Assembly (NCBI GenBank): GCA_016935045.1 | Contig: JAFGRS010000579.1 | Coordinates: 1-7,849, forward strand | Source: Lentisphaeria bacterium | GTDB taxonomy: Bacteria; Verrucomicrobiota; Lentisphaeria; Oligosphaerales; JAFGRS01 | Direction: 5' to 3' | Length of the DNA stretch: 7,849 nucleotides | Shown: piece by piece, positions 6,878 through 7,849 of the stretch | Layout: each line of letters begins with the position of its first letter | Numbering within the stretch: position 1 is the first letter of the stretch | Notes under the pieces: model-generated | The model's input: only the letters and a program-made list of their open reading frames with translations | Database searches by the model: none | Told to the model about the DNA's origin: nothing | Made by a program: the position numbers and the translations under genes

Positions 6878-7483
6878 TCACTTCCCCAGCGCTTCCTCCG
6901 GCATGTCGGTGGCGCGGAAGGGCCCGATGATGAAGTACCAGCTCAGTCGGAACTGGCTGCTGCCATAGCGCGTGGGCAATTCGGCCAACCGGGCGCCGGT
7001 CTTCGGGTCGATCACGCTCAACAGCATCTTGGCTTCGCCCCGATAGACCATCCTCTTCCAGAAGGGGACTTCCGGAAGCTTCAGCGGTTCGCCGTTGTAG
7101 GGGATCGGCATGGGCAGCGCCGGGATCCCGAAGAGGTACTCCCAACGGTTCAGGGACAGAGTGCCGCTGGCAATCTCGAGGCTCATCTCGGCTTCGTCGG
7201 CGGTCTTCACCAGGATCGCCCCCGCATCCAGCAACGCCTGCCGGCACTTCCCGATCACGTAGGACTTGTCCAGGCAGTCCAGATTCACCGTGTCCAGAAA
7301 CACCCGCCGGCCCCCAAACACCTCCCCGGGCAATTCCCCCAGCGCCCGGTCCGCGGCCGTGCTGATCAGGCTCTGCTCCAGAGCCGAACGCGCAGGCAAG
7401 GTATCCCGAACCGTGCCACACCCCGACAGGACCGCTACCAGCGCCAGACCGAAAACCGCCAACCGAACACCGTTTCGCACCAT
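6878..7483 (-). CDS. Small lipoprotein, possibly DUF6655-like
   Basis: A 201-residue lipoprotein. The signal is MVRNGVRLAVFGLALVAVLSGC: a basic n-region, a hydrophobic core, and lipobox LSGC with Cys22 as the lipidated residue. After it comes RDTLPARSALEQSLISTAADRAL (26-48, the first helix), then VFLDTVNLD (61-69), YVIGKCRQALLDAGAILV (75-92) and DEAEMSLEI (96-104). Next is the segment YLFGIPALPMPIP (116-128) and a C-terminal strand-rich part ending SWYFIIGPFRATDMP. The order of the SAxEQxLxSxAxDRA helix, VFLDT strand, LLDAGAILV and FGIP segments reminds me of planctomycete lipoproteins annotated DUF6655. This is from memory and unverified. The start ATG 7483 has AGGAG 9 bases upstream. The frame stays open upstream, but ATG 7483 is the only start that makes a proper lipoprotein signal. 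It is the first gene of a likely two-gene unit with the EF-hand protein. Role unknown; probably anchored to a membrane facing the periplasm. Confidence 0.9.
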   Translation of the reverse strand: MVRNGVRLAVFGLALVAVLSGCGTVRDTLPARSALEQSLISTAADRALGELPGEVFGGRRVFLDTVNLDCLDKSYVIGKCRQALLDAGAILVKTADEAEMSLEIASGTLSLNRWEYLFGIPALPMPIPYNGEPLKLPEVPFWKRMVYRGEAKMLLSVIDPKTGARLAELPTRYGSSQFRLSWYFIIGPFRATDMPEEALGK

Positions 7484-7492
7484 GATTCCATA

Positions 7493-7497
7493 CTCCT
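7493..7497 (-). promoter_or_regulatory. Ribosome binding site for the lipoprotein gene
   Basis: On the minus strand AGGAG lies 9 bases before ATG 7483, a normal if slightly long spacing. It decides the start within a frame that is open much further upstream. Confidence 0.6.
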
Positions 7498-7541
7498 GCA
7501 ATCGTGCCTCGGACGACCACACCGTTGCCGCCCCTCCCCCA

Positions 7542-7570
7542 AAACTGCGGCGTGGAAACTGGCTTGTCAA
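7542..7570 (-). promoter_or_regulatory. Possible promoter for the lipoprotein gene
   Basis: On the minus strand an exact TTGACA (7570-7565) lies about 82 bases before the lipoprotein start. The hexamer 17 bases downstream is CAGTTT, a poor -10 match, so the call rests on the -35 box alone. TTGACA sits inside a small palindrome, GGCTT-GTC-AAGCC (7561-7573), which could be an operator or chance. Confidence 0.25.
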
Positions 7571-7636
7571 GCCCGGCACAGGCAATTGGGAAAGCGCTGC
7601 AGAAACGCCGGTAGGGACCTGACAGCGGCTCGGCAG

Positions 7637-7659
7637 GAGCCCTTCGACGGGGCTCAGGG
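7637..7659. repeat. REP-like palindromic motif (single copy here)
   Basis: GAGCCC (7637-7642) and GGGCTC (7650-7655) form a 6-base stem around TTCGACG, and AGGG follows. The string CCCTTCGACGGGGCTCAGGG resembles a short intergenic palindromic repeat (CCTTCGAC..GCTCAGG) that I recall from many GC-rich environmental genomes. With only one copy in view, repeat status cannot be shown. Confidence 0.35.
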
Positions 7660-7730
7660 TCTTCAGAGAGGGTGCCTGGAAGCCCCCCCTACGTCCAAGC
7701 GGGTTCGCTCTCCACCACGGTGTGCCTGTC

Positions 7731-7758
7731 GGGGACTGGAAAGCGAATTCCCGTCCCC
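7731..7758. other. Strong imperfect hairpin upstream of the lipoprotein gene
   Basis: GGGGAC (7731-7736) pairs with GTCCCC (7753-7758). After one T-C mismatch, GGAA (7738-7741) pairs with TTCC (7748-7751) around the six-base loop AGCGAA. The result is ten paired positions. No T-run follows on either strand. Confidence 0.45.
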
Positions 7759-7795
7759 TCGCAGGACCGGGACTCGAGGCGCTGTCCTCCCCCCC

Positions 7796-7834
7796 GTTTT
7801 CCGGACACCCCACGCTCGACGGCGGCCGGAAAAC
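7796..7834. repeat. Perfect 9-base inverted repeat near the right edge
   Basis: GTTTTCCGG (7796-7804) and CCGGAAAAC (7826-7834) are perfect inverted copies separated by 21 bases. The AT-containing arms stand out in otherwise GC-rich sequence. It could be a protein-binding site or a long-loop hairpin. No poly-T tail marks it as a terminator. Confidence 0.45.
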
Positions 7835-7849
7835 ACCCTCCCGGGCGTC

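Larger units (their letters stand above)
7484..7849. other. Stretch of 366 bases without a convincing gene
   Basis: No open frame here combines a start, a ribosome binding site and protein-like composition. The minus-strand frame of the lipoprotein stays open to about 7813, but its translation is low-complexity and unrelated to the signal peptide. The stretch holds the lipoprotein leader, a possible -35 box and at least four inverted repeats (7561-7573, 7637-7655, 7731-7758, 7796-7834). The neighbour to the right is outside the window. Confidence 0.6.

Noticed and set aside
7266..7622. Plus-strand open frame of 118 codons overlapping the lipoprotein start
   Set aside because: It is antisense to the lipoprotein signal and has no motif or ribosome binding site. 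Its composition is shadow-like.
7484..7813. Upstream extension of the lipoprotein frame
   Set aside because: It would bury the lipobox more than 100 residues inside the protein. ATG 7483 with AGGAG upstream gives a proper lipoprotein signal.
1..7849. tRNA, rRNA, CRISPR array, insertion sequence or integrase
   Set aside because: I saw no regularly spaced repeats, no tRNA-like cloverleaf and no transposase or integrase motifs on either strand by eye. Small structured RNAs could be missed without a covariance search.

Overview
This is a GC-rich bacterial chromosomal window with six protein-coding genes, no recognisable RNA gene, no insertion sequence and no CRISPR array. Several gene types point to the PVC superphylum (Planctomycetota, Lentisphaerota, Kiritimatiellota): an AAA_14/DUF4143 ATPase, a secreted PD40 propeller protein, a lipoprotein resembling a planctomycete domain of unknown function, and a large EF-hand membrane protein. 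This taxonomic guess comes from protein style alone and is weak.

Layout: positions 2-4492 carry four plus-strand genes. They are the 3' part of an AAA_14/DUF4143 ATPase (2-1090), an exported charged coiled-coil protein (1291-2418), a YqgE/AlgH family protein (2532-3086) and a secreted TolB-like beta-propeller protein (3209-4492). Positions 4569-7483 carry two minus-strand genes that converge on the first block. They are a 201-residue lipoprotein (6878-7483), followed downstream by a 727-residue EF-hand protein with three C-terminal membrane segments (4569-6752). A 76-base gap rich in inverted repeats separates the two blocks. The last 366 bases (7484-7849) hold no convincing gene but contain several inverted repeats.

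How the genes relate: four of the six products (coiled-coil protein, propeller protein, lipoprotein, EF-hand membrane protein) carry export or membrane signals, so the window leans towards the cell envelope. The lipoprotein and EF-hand gene are 125 bases apart on the same strand and may be one transcript. The plus-strand genes have gaps of 113-200 bases and may be transcribed separately. I see no clear evidence of an undescribed multi-gene system. The best candidates for follow-up are the EF-hand membrane protein with its upstream lipoprotein, and the hairpin-rich right end.
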